Below are positions 48,475-58,820 of a stretch of 64,000 nucleotides of DNA, piece by piece. This DNA is from Phoronis australis (Eukaryota > Phoronida > Phoronidae), in assembly GCA_002633005.1 (NCBI GenBank), contig NMRA01000899.1, positions 1 to 64,000 of the forward strand. Reading direction: 5' to 3'. The notes beneath the pieces were generated by a model. It saw only the letters and a list, made by a program, of their open reading frames with translations. It had not been told where the DNA came from and did no database searches. The first letter of the stretch is position 1, and each line of letters starts with the position of its first letter. The translations under genes were made by a program, and so were the position numbers.

Positions 48475-51400
48475 GTAAGGTCTCTTCCAAGCTCACTACC
48501 GCTATTGTATAAGTAACCTTCTGTTTGACTGCAATGTTGTTCAGTCTTAATCTCATTGATGGAACAAGGACGACTCGATTGAATATTCAAGCGGGCAAAA
48601 TACCTCAATTAAGTAGGCCTATCTAACAAGCAATATGTTTTTGATGGTTTAGTCAATGTCAGAGATAATTTGTCGCATATTGCGACTCTTGGCCTATTGG
48701 ATGACTATCATCCGTGCCAGATGTGCTGGCTCAGTTCAGATGATAATGTCTAAGATGTACCTAAGCTTCTCGCGAGGTGATACGGAAAATTAGGCCTCCC
48801 AACTCAAACATAATTCACCCTTTCTTAAAGACATAGTTTCACACCAGAACAACTGCTTTTCAACTCAAAGAATGGCATTGCAGGAGCCCGTAACTTGAAC
48901 TAGTTACTGTCCGCACAGCTTGATTAATTAGATAAGCCCAGCAGTAATGACCTTCTCAGACTTCAGCCGAGTCAATTTTGAAAACAGACTAGGCGGTTAC
49001 ATAAGCGTCTGTGATGTTGAGTCCGGAAGACAACTGTGTCGTAGGAATGACCTCAGCTGGTAAACCGCAGTCACACAAGGCAGAAACCAACATTGATTAC
49101 GAAAGCTTTAGCGACGAGTCTTCCAACGACGAGGAAATTTTACAAAATCTTTTGTAACGATGAAGCGTCGGACACAGACAATATGCACAACGACCATCGT
49201 GAGCGTGTTCTTGACAACATAAACGGGCACTGAAGGTTCGAACCAGTGCCTGCAAGTGTCCCGGTCGCTTTGGATGAGAGACAGCGGCGCATCCCGAAGA
49301 CAGGCACAACTTCAGACGTTTTATCATGTTAGGTGGAAAACAAAAACAATGCCGCGAGTTTGAATGCGAATATGTTTATTTTCGATTTATTTATAATACT
49401 TCAAGTTAAATAAAAAGCAATTTCAAACATCGGGACTGGTAGACGGATAAACTGCGATATGCAAGACTATTTGCCGTTTTGTCCTATGTTTCTTGATTTG
49501 CGTAGGTTGAAAGCAAGGTGGGATAAGTTTTGTTGTAGGTTATGGATTGCAATTTGTATTTTATAACAAAAGCTTATTTTTGATTTTATATCTATTTTAA
49601 GTAATTACTGAACAGAGAGGGGGTCGAAACCATTAAAAGTCACCCGCACTCGAATTAATTTAATCCCCATAATGTTTATTTAAATGCAAAAATACGACAG
49701 GTAAGTAGCATTCAAGCAACTACACACAATTATGTTGCAAAAATCGTAATTCAAAAGAAAAGCGGCTTCCGACAGTGTCCTTCGATGTTATACGCCACTA
49801 GTAATGTTGTTCGCTTACTAGTGTGGCCCAAGGCCTACTAGCTTCCGCAAAGCGACAGCATGTACAGTTTTGAATATTACCTAAAATTTCACTTACCTTG
49901 GTTTCCAACCATACTGCGATTGCAGGCTGTCGATCTCGAAACAGTCTGCAGAAAAATGTTTACTCCATATCACCGAATACGGCGACGCTCCACTAAATTT
50001 TCTCGTGGACCTCACGAAGTCTTCCCAGTTGCGACGCAGTCTGGGGGTTAGTGGGAAACCTATGTAATGACACCCCAGGCACAGACCCTGACACATTGTC
50101 ACAGCCTCCAATAACACAACAGTCCGGCATTGTTCTTCAAATTTTTAATCGAGTTGAAGTATAAAAATGTGTTTAATGTCGAAATAAGTATTGCAATTGG
50201 CACACAACATCAGTGATACGTCGTGCGTAGACAGACAGTGCGAAAGACGTGCGGCTGTACTCGAACACTTTATTGAGGACTCATTGCTAACTACTGTGAA
50301 ATGTTTATGGCAACGCACATGACCATGCCCATATGTGTCACATTTCAGAGAATTAATTGGCAAAAGTTGCATAATAAACCCATTCTAACAAACAGAAAGC
50401 TTCCATTTGTGCCAGATAGTCCCAGTACAAACCTATGGACAGACTCGGCAGTGATCGGGTCCGCTTCCGGACGTGACGTGTTTCCGAAGATAGCCGAAGT
50501 TGAAAATTTTCTGTTCTCGAAATTTTGTGGGGAAGTGGGAGCGTGTTTTAAACGAATAATAGAAGAATATGGGGTGTGAAATATAAAGAAATGTGGTTTA
50601 TAAGCAAACTTTATTAACAGTCAACACATGTGTATACATATTAACTACAAATAAATAGCTGTGAATCGACCTCTTTAAGTAGTGTGCTTTTCAGGTCTCA
50701 AAAGTCTCATTTCAAATTTGCACAGCCAACAAACTTGTCACCAAATGTTAGTAATAAAATCATCAACACCAGATGTCACTATCTATTCCAGTATAGCGTT
50801 ATGATAATTCCCATCCTACTTAGATTCGAATGTTTTTTTGTTTCCCTCCAACACCAAGGATACCATTAATGGTGAGGTGCATCACACACTTACCTAAATT
50901 CTAAATCCTCTGAGGGCAGGTGTGGTGTAACCGGGTTAATGTAGTGTCCAAGAGTAAACACTTCAAGACAGTGAGAAGGCTATTTATTTATTTAAATGTC
51001 CTTTGTGGTCTTACCGGCATGACTTATTTTTAATGTTGCAACTTTAGTTTGTCAGCTGCCTATGTGCTGAGGGCTATTGATTTTGGGCAACATTTTTTTT
51101 CTTTTAAAACTGATCTCCATTGATTTGCAGTGTCTTGTGTTGACTGTTGTGTTTGAGATATGTGAACACGTTTGGTGATTTGCTGACGTTTTCTCACCAT
51201 TGCTTTCCAGATTGCCTGTCTGTTCAGCCTCCTGGCGCTGTCATTTGCTTTTTTCTACCCGGACTTGATCAACACACAGAAAAACAGCAACCTCAGTGAC
51301 TTTCTGGGTGATGTAAAGCAGCAGAATTCATGGTTTGAAGTGTCACCAACAGAGGGGGCAGAGGATGTTCAGTCCGATTATTCGTCGTACAGTTCGTGGA

Positions 51401-54400
51401 ACTGGGCAGTCAATAGCAACACTTCTAGTTACGGTACTTACATGAACACTTGCTCTTAGAAACTATACTGCAAAATTACCGAGAATTTATCATGATGCCG
51501 AAGTGTAAACGTAGTTCTGCGATATAATGGCCGAGTGCAAGTACAAATGGGTGTTGTTATACTTATGGTGTGATGGATCATTGTTATGATGAGGGGATGT
51601 GGGGGGGTTTGCCTGTTTGTTTTTGGCGCTTGGGGTAATGCTCACATTCAGCTTAAGACTGACATCCAAATTCTAAGAAACTCCGTTCAAGCCATCATGT
51701 ACTAATGTCCATAATTATAGTGCTCTATTCGGCAGGACCCAACCTTGTCGATTGTGATCTGTCAAATGACAGTGCTGTCCAAACTTGTTTAGGGTTAAAC
51801 CAACTTCCATTTTTTCCACTCTAACACTCTGTCTTGTTCACTGAAGCATGACTTGTTTTGTTATTTTTGCAGAAAGTCTATGCTTTGCTCTCTTTGTAAC
51901 TTTGTTGATGTTGATATCGGCCATGATGATGATCTATGGCGTAATGAAGGTAAGCACTCAAGCTCCAGCTGTTATGTAATGTGTGTCAGTCATGTTGTCT
52001 TTCTCATATATTGATATAATAAGTTCCAGTGAATTGAATAGACACTCTTGCAAATTTGTGCATGCAGCGTTTAATGTCAACATACACTGAGGCAGCGCTC
52101 AATTTGGCAACCTGCAACCTCAAATTGTGATTGGCGGTCTAGGAAAAATTTCATGTTGCCACTGTGAGTATCAGAGTTAGACAATAATTCTCTCTAAATT
52201 TGTTTCAAAGTTCATGTTGACTTCCAAACATTAAATTACTAACAGTTTTCTTAGATTCATAAACTTTTGATTCAAAATTGTTCCATTTATTTCGTGAAAG
52301 CAGTGCATTTCCATCACAGCCGTCAGCACACATGAAACGCGCTTAAATTACAACAGGAAGTAAACAGACGGAATTCTCAATTGTTTGGCAAAAATTGGGA
52401 AAGATCTGTGAACATCGTGTCACGAGTGTAGGCGATCGTCTGCATTCTGTGTTCGTTCATTGGCAGAGGGAATCTAGTTAGAGAATGAATGTACATTTAC
52501 ATTATAGCGCAAGATACTGAGAATGAGTCGCGTTATGAACGTACAGCCCTTTTTCAGTCTGCAATTATGCCAGGTCGGTTACCCTAGGATTTTTGCGACT
52601 TGGCGTTAACCTAAGGGTCAAGCACTGACTCTGGGCTTGACACGTACCATAAAGTCTACTCACCTCATGTGACTTGACAATACTCTGAGGACATCACTGA
52701 GGATACCCGTATGCAGGGTTGAGAAAGACCTTGCTCCTACAAACAACTCCAAAGTTCTCTGCAGCCAAAAATAAAGAAATGAGAAACCTGACTGGCGTTT
52801 TATCAGGTCGTAAAATAAAATCTGAGGTGGCATTGAAGCAAAAAATTAGCATGGGTTCCACTTGGTTCCCTGTTGGGAACGTGATGTTTTTTAGGGAAAT
52901 ACTGTGTTCGTTGCTTGGTACTTTCACCATTTGCTGATATCCAACTATGTGTTTACATCATCCAATTACAAGGAGCCCCTCATTCCTGAGGTCCACCTAT
53001 GTGTTTATATCGTCCAATTACAGGGAGTCCCCTCGTTCCTGATGCCAAACTTCGTGCTGCAAGTGTTCTACTTTGCCCTCACATGCTTAAACATCATTGG
53101 ATGCTTTGCCACGGTGGATGACATCAAGGTGTTGCTGACCCAGTTCCTGGACCGTTGCAATGCACCAGTCGAGTGGAAAGAAGAAGTACAGAGCATGGAT
53201 AGTCATTGGCTCACTCTGATTGTGGCTGCAGTCGTCGTCTGCATCCTCCTATTCAAAGTAAGTTTTGCAGATTTTGCTGTGGGCCTCCAGACCATTTTGC
53301 TCAAGGCTCCACTGTAAAAACTGATCAAGCACAATAACGTGAATTTTTTTTCAAAGCACGCGATGCCTTTCATATAGTGATTTCTGTAGGAAATCTTGTT
53401 GGTCAATGGTCATGACTTATGGTCACTTACAACATGTAAAATTGGCCAGACTGGCTCCAGGTGTCAAGGTCACTTGGCCATTTGTTTACTTTGGTTTCTG
53501 GTGTGTGAGTCTACGATGAACTCGCAGCCTGTAGGGAAGAGTAGTCCACGATGAGTACACTCCCTTCTCGCTACAGTGGGTCAACTAGGATGATGCTGCT
53601 GAAAACACCAGCTGAAGGGCACTACTACATGTCCGCAGACTTTCTGTCACCTGTAAATCGCAGTGCTTGTTCTTGTAGTGAAACCCGAGTGACTGCTCTT
53701 AATTCACTCCACCGGTTTGGTTTAGTAAATCAGCTAAGACATGTGGTATTGGTGATTTGTTCTGGGATACGTAGCACTGTATTGGGTGTCTGGACGGTTG
53801 GACAGGAAGGGTGGATTATGTGAAGCCTCTGAGTCAGAGTCATGGGTGGGGTCTGGACAAAGTTGTGCAGAGTCACTGTAACAGCAATAGTTCTTTAGAT
53901 ATATCAGATTTGGCCTTGTGCGACTGTTCCTGCAGTACCTTTGGAGTCGCCCTCAATATTGGCAGTGCCGTAAATGTCACCAACTTGGAGAAAACGCAAA
54001 TATCAAAATAGCCAGTTCTTCACTTTTAATGCGCCCACATATTTATATGTGGACGCATTTTGCTGTCGTCTCCGTCCGTGCGGCGTTCACTGCTCTATCT
54101 CCAAAACCTTTTGACATATGTGCGTGAAATTTTGCACGTAGGTTCCTTTCATGGATGGCACAACATGAGCGAACTTTTGGACGGATCCGACTACCGGTGT
54201 GCCCCTTAGTGGCAGTTTTAGTGTTTGACGTTTACCTCTGTGTCTTCAAAGGTCCTCAACATTTTGTCATAAAATTTGGCAAAAAGGCATCTATTAGTGG
54301 AATGACGCTATACTCTAGTTTTCGGGTGAATTTGACATAGTTTGCACCATCTAGTGGGCATTTTTACTGTTTTTTGGTCTGTTTTGGTGTCTAGCCCTCT

Positions 54401-55875
54401 GTCAACCAAACCGCTCTAAGGATGATTGTGAAAATGGCATCTAAGTTATTACTACAGAAAGGATGGCTGATGTTGATTTTCCGACTTCAACTACTGAGGC
54501 GCCTCCTAGTGGCAGCTTTATTTTTTGTTTTGCGCCCATAGCTACATCTTCTAAACCCACTGCAGGATCTTTATTAAATTTGGTAATTGTATTTCTATTA
54601 AGCTAACAACAGATGACTTAGTCTTTCTGGCGGATCCAATGATCGTTTTGCCTCATAGTGGCAAGTTCGTTTTTTCCGTTTTCCTTTGTTCTTCTGAAGG
54701 TCCTTGATAAATTTTTTCATGAAATTTGGCAAATAGCTTTATATTAAAGAAGCTATGGCATGCTTCCGTTTTCAGATGGATTGGATGTTTTTGCGCCATC
54801 TAGTGGCCATTTTTATGAAACAAGTAAACAATCGTAGAAGCATGTTGTTTCGGTGCATTCGTGGGTGCATTTCAACGTTCCGCGTTGCTCTTGTTTTTTA
54901 CATTGTTATGAATGTCGGCCATTTTTCAAAATATTGTCTGGCATTAGCTGTGGTACAGACATTGATCATGTACTGCTAGACATCTTTCAGGGGAAAAATT
55001 GAAAAAACAAAATTTCACTTTACCACCTGATTGTGTCTTTAGATAGTCAGGTTTTACGGTAGTACCTGGGAATAGTCTGGTATAACCCTCCCGCATTTTG
55101 AGAACCAGTTTTCTCCACTGAATAACAGGCATCAATTGGTTCTCAACATGTGGGCACGTTATATCTGACTATTGGCGTAGTGCCCTGTAGGGAAAGTGGC
55201 AACCGTTTGTGCAGTACACGACAAAATTAATCAGTCAAAACTTCCTTCAATTCTCTGTCATGAAGGCAAGCAGAGCTCACCGTCAGGGTATTTTATGAAA
55301 GCTTAGTGCGATAGGAACCCTGATCCATTTTAGGAGATCAATTTAGGAATGCCAGGTAGAGATGAGTCTTTAACCATTATGGTCTCTGCAAGCAAGGTTA
55401 GCCGCTATGACGGATCACTTTTGGAGGGGAGATATCCATATCAGTATGATTATGATATAAACCTTGCAGTCGTCATTTTAAGAAAGAGCCTCTTTAGGTT
55501 TTAAAAAAACAATCCATTTTAGATACGCACGCTCCCACTCACAAACACACACACACATACTTGCACGCATATATCTATGTATGCATGTACAATGTATGCG
55601 AAATAATCATATTTTGCTTTGTGACTATGCACAAAATGCACTGTTTTTTTTTAAACCTAAAAGGAGGCTCTTTGTAACATGGCAACTGCATGAAAAAGGT
55701 GTATTGTTGAAGAGTGGTGGACTATAGCTTTAATTGGCCGCTGTGTCTTTTGCAGGCCTATTTGATCAACGTTGTTTATTCTTGCTACAAATACTTGACA
55801 TACGTGCGTGCCAGCCAGAGAGTGACCAATGGTATAACTCACTACATGGACACTGGGGATGGTGAAGATGTGCAG
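48379..55875 (+). CDS. LAPTM4-like lysosomal transmembrane protein, five exons, C-terminus missing
   Basis: Exons 48379-48474, 51211-51433, 51873-51949, 53024-53257 and 55756-55875 join in frame into 250 residues. YRCCCCHVRTGTTILG matches the CCGCCHVRTGTIILG of vertebrate LAPTM4A/B. FKAYLINVVYSCYKYL matches FKAYLINCVWNCYKYI. Four hydrophobic spans are visible: MIACLFSLLALSFAFFY; LFVTLLMLISAMMMIYGVM; FVLQVFYFALTCLNIIGCF; LIVAAVVVCILLFK. The loop after span 1 (about 55 residues) is longer and Ser/Asp-rich. LAPTM4 proteins sit in late endosome and lysosome membranes and recruit Nedd4-type ligases through C-terminal PPxY/PxY motifs. The exon with those motifs was not found before 61 kb. Confidence 0.85.
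49065..49330 (+). pseudogene. Possible coding relic in LAPTM4-like intron 1
   Basis: Three plus frames in succession give an acidic NIDYESFSDESSNDEEILQ, DEASDTDNMHNDHRERVLDN and RFEPVPASVPVALDERQRR, interrupted by stops and a shift. The residue bias looks like degraded coding sequence. I cannot assign a family. Confidence 0.22.
49897..50130 (-). pseudogene. THAP-domain exon, frameshifted as read, antisense in LAPTM4-like intron 1
   Basis: From an ATG at 50130 the frame reads MPDCCVIGGCDN and SLHRFPTNP. After a one-base shift at a CCCCC run (near 50045) it continues RLRRNWEDFVRSTRKFSGAS, PYSVIWSKHF and SADCFEIDS. This is a complete THAP DNA-binding domain: C-x4-C, FP, W, S-x-HF and CF. The Cys before SKHF reads as Trp. 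The exon ends CCAAG|GTAAGT, so further exons would lie at lower coordinates. A homopolymer sequencing error would restore one frame; otherwise it is a pseudogene. It could be a host THAP gene or a transposon-derived one. Confidence 0.6.
50420..50500. promoter_or_regulatory. Possible promoter patch upstream of THAP exon
   Basis: A CpG-containing patch has GCTTCCGG (ETS-like) and GTGACGTG (CRE/ATF-like) about 300 bp upstream of the THAP ATG on its strand. This is motif resemblance only. Confidence 0.2.
51211..51433 (+). CDS. LAPTM4-like exon 2
   Basis: Acceptor TTTCCAG. Begins with the first membrane span (IACLFSLLALSFAFFYPDLI), then a Ser/Asn/Asp-rich lumenal loop ending SNTSSY plus one base before GTACTT (phase 1). 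NTSS is a potential N-glycosylation site. Confidence 0.82.
51873..51949 (+). CDS. LAPTM4-like exon 3
   Basis: Enters with two bases; ESLCFALFVTLLMLISAMMM and IYGVMK form span 2; donor GTAAGC in phase 0. Confidence 0.85.
52941..53044. repeat. 52-bp tandem duplication over a splice acceptor
   Basis: CCAACTATGTGTTTACATC ... CCAATTACAAGGAGCCCCTC (52941-52990) recurs as CCACCTATGTGTTTATATC ... CCAATTACAGGGAGTCCCCT (from 52993). The second copy carries the acceptor used for exon 4. The first has TACAAG in its place and lacks one base in the exon part. Confidence 0.8.
53024..53257 (+). CDS. LAPTM4-like exon 4
   Basis: Seventy-eight codons: GVPSFLMPNFVLQVFYFALT (span 3), a loop with DDIKVLLTQFLDRC, then LIVAAVVVCILLFK (span 4). 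The acceptor region is tandemly duplicated just upstream. Confidence 0.85.
54027..54960. repeat. Degenerate tandem repeat with CTCF-like motifs, array 1
   Basis: After ATGCGCCCACATATTTATATG the array repeats a unit of about 143-155 bp with 'AAAATTTGGCAAA', 'TTTTCRGAT' and a motif near GCGCCATCTAGTGGCCAT. Motif positions are about 54201, 54344, 54499, 54650 and 54793. It lies in LAPTM4-like intron 4. The single unit at 37480-37665 and array 2 at 56330-56900 belong to the same family. Confidence 0.65.
55756..55875 (+). CDS. LAPTM4-like exon 5
   Basis: Forty codons: AYLINVVYSCYKYLTYVRAS, then a polar tail HYMDTGDGEDVQ; donor GTGAGC in phase 0. It continues the fourth span of exon 4. Confidence 0.85.
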
Positions 55876-56329
55876 GTGAGCAAACTGCAGTTCTTTCTGG
55901 GATTACTGGAGTCTTTTTAAAGTGTATTTACAATAGTGGAAATTATCAAGATTTCTTTAAAAAAAAATTTCAAAAAACAAGAGACTGGAATTTTTGTTGG
56001 GCTGTGAAAGAGTTGTACTGTGTCCAGGTATTTTATTTTTTTGAAAAGGAACAATATTATGTGGCTGCAAAACAGAATTGAATTAATGAAATATTTGAAA
56101 ATGTAATGTTTTGTAAACCTTTAATTACTCTCAGCTGTTTCTCTTGTCTGCATTGTGTGTCATCTGGTTACCTAGGTATTTGTAAGCATTGTTCACAGGG
56201 ATGATTGTATAGCCAAAACATCATTATTGGATTGGATAGACTTGTTTAAATTCTTATCTTTAACCAGAGTTATGAAACAAAATCCAGTGTTTTGTAATTT
56301 TATTACAAATCGCCATTAAGGAGACGGCA

Positions 56330-56900
56330 ACAGCTTCCCATTTTCAGACTGACTTGATGTTTTCTGTACCACCTGGTGGCCATTCAAAAACTTGGTATGT
56401 TTTGAACGTCTGCCTCTCTATCTGCCAAACCACTTAAGGGACGGTTATGAATACTGGCGGTTGTGGTCCTGATGTGACAAACCTGGCTAATGTTTATTTT
56501 CGGATGTTTTTTATTATCCTGGCAACATTTAGGTCCAATTTTGCTTTTTTGCGTCTACGGCTAACCCTTTGAAGGATCTTTACGAAATAAGGCTGATGGG
56601 CTTCTATAGAGATGGCACGATGAGTTTCAGACCAATCAGACTGTAGCTGTGCCTAGTGTTCATTTTTTTTTCCGTTTGCCTCTATTTCTTTGGAGTTCCT
56701 TATTTTCATGAAATTTCGCAAATAGTTGCATTTTGCAGAGATGACGCAACTTTCTGAATTCGGATGGGTTTGTTGCATTCTGCGCCATCTAATGTCCATT
56801 TTTATGATACTAAAACCACCCGCAGGAGCACACTTTTTGCAGTGCTGTGTTGGGGTACATTTCAATGCTTTGCGTTGCTCTTATTCATTGTTGTGGGCCA
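56330..56900. repeat. Degenerate tandem repeat with CTCF-like motifs, array 2
   Basis: TTTTCAGACTGACTTGATGTT, CCACCTGGTGGCC (about 56369), GCCTAGTGTTC (about 56649) and GCGCCATCTAATGTCC (about 56782) recur at 130-145 bp. The final part matches the end of array 1 (CATTTCAATGCTTTGCGTTG against CATTTCAACGTTCCGCGTTG). It lies downstream of LAPTM4-like exon 5. Confidence 0.6.
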
Positions 56901-57339
56901 GTCATTCAATGAAATCAGGGCCTCTTACTCGGGCATTTAAATACAGTGAAATACTATTCATGGATGGTTTAAGTTCTCCAGCATAGCATTAGGCTCTCAC
57001 TGCAGGTTTTACAAGNTCGCCATAGGTAGACAATCTCAGCCGATTTCATAAAGGAGTTTTAACTAAACCAGGATTAAGACTTAAACCTGGTCTTCCTAAA
57101 CCAGGTCTAATTTTAGACCTAACTTGCATTTCACCAACATGGTTTAAAAGTCTGAATGTCTGGTTTTGTTAGACCATGAAGCGGGTTTAGTAAAACTAGG
57201 TTTAAGTATCCCAAGCCACTCTACTGTGTTGATCCGATTAACCCAACAAAGAAACTATTGAAGTGCTTCAATGAAAACTTGATCATGTGGTTACCTAATG
57301 GCACACAGCAGTAGAATCAGTGCAGACCTTTGCAAAAAG

Positions 57340-57480
57340 GGCTAAAAGCTTTTCTGAAGAGGAAAAATGTTCCCTCCCATATCTCAGAGAAAAAGTCAGT
57401 GTCCTAGTCGAGAACAAGAAAATTGGTGCCAAATCAAGTCAACGTAAGCAGCAGGCTTGGAAAGATATTGATCCAGAATA
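57340..57480 (+). pseudogene. SANT/Myb-like fragment in Harbinger-like element
   Basis: The frame reads AFSEEEKCSLPYLREKVSVL, then VENKKIGAKSSQRKQQAW and KDIDPE before a stop. An 'FSxEE ... L ... L/V ... W-K-x-I' pattern is typical of the Myb/SANT-like DNA-binding proteins encoded by Harbinger elements. It is a short relic. Confidence 0.45.
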
Positions 57481-57697
57481 AAGGCCAAAAAGAGAATTTC
57501 ATCAGTGAAAAAATTGCAAAGAAAAACGGCGAGTGACCCAGTAGCAGATCTAGGATATCATGAGATTTTTCATTTTGTATTGTCTGTGTGCAACACAACT
57601 ACACACATTAAAGTACTTGTTCACGATTAACCGCAACATAGTAAATGCACACGTTCATTTCCATGTCATTTTACTTTTTGAGGCCAAAGGGGTGCAC

Positions 57698-57857
57698 AGG
57701 GGCGGATTCAGGGTTTCGAGTTAGGGGGGCCAGGGCAGAGTATTAGCCAGGATTTTGACCGTCAGACATTCGCACCCCCGAACTGCCAACTGGAATTTGG
57801 GAGAGTTTTAGGTGGTCATGGCCCCCTTGGTGTCCTTCTAAATCCGCCACTGGGGCA
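57698..57857. mobile_element. CAGTGGCGGATTTAGA MITE, inverted copy 4
   Basis: Starts CAGGGGCGGATTCAGGG and ends CTAAATCCGCCACTGG. Internal words AGAGTATTAGCCAGGATTTT and GAGTTTTAGG are the reverse complement of copies 1-2. Nested in the Harbinger-like copy. Confidence 0.7.
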
Positions 57858-58411
57858 GGACTCCTGCCCGGCAACCTTAAATCGATGACCGATTGAGATG
57901 GAACTCAGCTAGAATAATCATTAGATGCCTTTTTAGTCATATGTGTAGCGCTTACGACGATGACGCTCTGCTCGAACCGTCATTTTCGGAGGAATCCGAA
58001 GGACACCCTTCAGTACGTACTGGTCCACGTATAGGCGGATCCAGGGGTTCAAGGGGTCAGGATCCCCTTTTCCCTTGGTTTTAGTGATATCAAATCAATT
58101 ATTTTCAGATTGTTGACCCAGGCTCTCTTTTTAAAAATCCTTGATCCTACCCCCTCCCCTTCAAAACTTATTCCCTCCCTCTCACGTTTGATATCTTGTG
58201 TCGTCCTAAAACTGAATATTGAAAATAATCCGTTCTCGCCCTAAAACTGCGTCGTAAATGCACAAAACACCATCATCCAGTTGCACCTATATCGTACAAG
58301 TCTGCTATATTTAATAGTATTAAACGTGGGTCTGACCAAGTCTAAAGTTAAACCTGATTTGAGGTCTTAATATAATATATACCTCGTTGGTGAAATAAAA
58401 ACTGACTTAGA

Positions 58412-58820
58412 CCAGGGCCCGGTCTCCAATCTTTTTACTCGAAATGGAACTCGAAATTAGGTTTGGCATGTTCTACTCTACTTTTGGGCGAACTTAAGAT
58501 AAGTGTCTATTATTCTATGCTCGAGTACACAATAACTTACGTAGATAATTTATTGCCCTTAGTTCACAGTTTGTAAACCCAATATTAAAGCAATAAGTTC
58601 GAGTTTGAACTCGAAATTTCGAGTTTGTACTCGAGTTTGTAACACGAATATAAGGGTCTTCAAGGGCAAACTTGAACTAGAAACTCCTATGCATAAACTA
58701 TAATGTATTCAAGCCCAGTCTGATAACCAATTATCTTAAGTCCGCACAAAAGGAGCAGAGAAATTACCAAAAATAGTTTCGAGTTCGTTTCGAGTACAAA
58801 GATTAGAGACCGGGCCCTGG
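58412..58820. mobile_element. 409-bp MITE (CCAGGGCCCGGTCTC ends)
   Basis: CCAGGGCCCGGTCTCCAATC at the left and GATTAGAGACCGGGCCCTGG at the right are inverted repeats. The repeats continue inward (TTTTTACTCGAAATGGAACT against AGTTCGTTTCGAGTACAAAG). The centre holds several ACTCGAAATTCGAGT-like palindromes. It is inserted next to the broken end of the Harbinger-like copy. No target duplication is clear. Confidence 0.7.

Larger units (their letters stand above)
57037..58411 (-). mobile_element. Harbinger-like element, copy 2 (inverted, right end missing)
   Basis: It begins CAGCCGATTTCATAAAGG and matches the reverse complement of the element at 19032-20202 through the AAACCTGGT subrepeats, AACCCAACAAAGAAACTATT and AGCTTTTCTGAAGAGGAAAA. 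It runs to GACTTAGACC, where a different MITE (58412-58820) starts. The far terminus is absent. A CAGTGGCGGATTTAGA MITE (57698-57857) and a GGCGGATCC repeat are nested inside. Confidence 0.7.
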
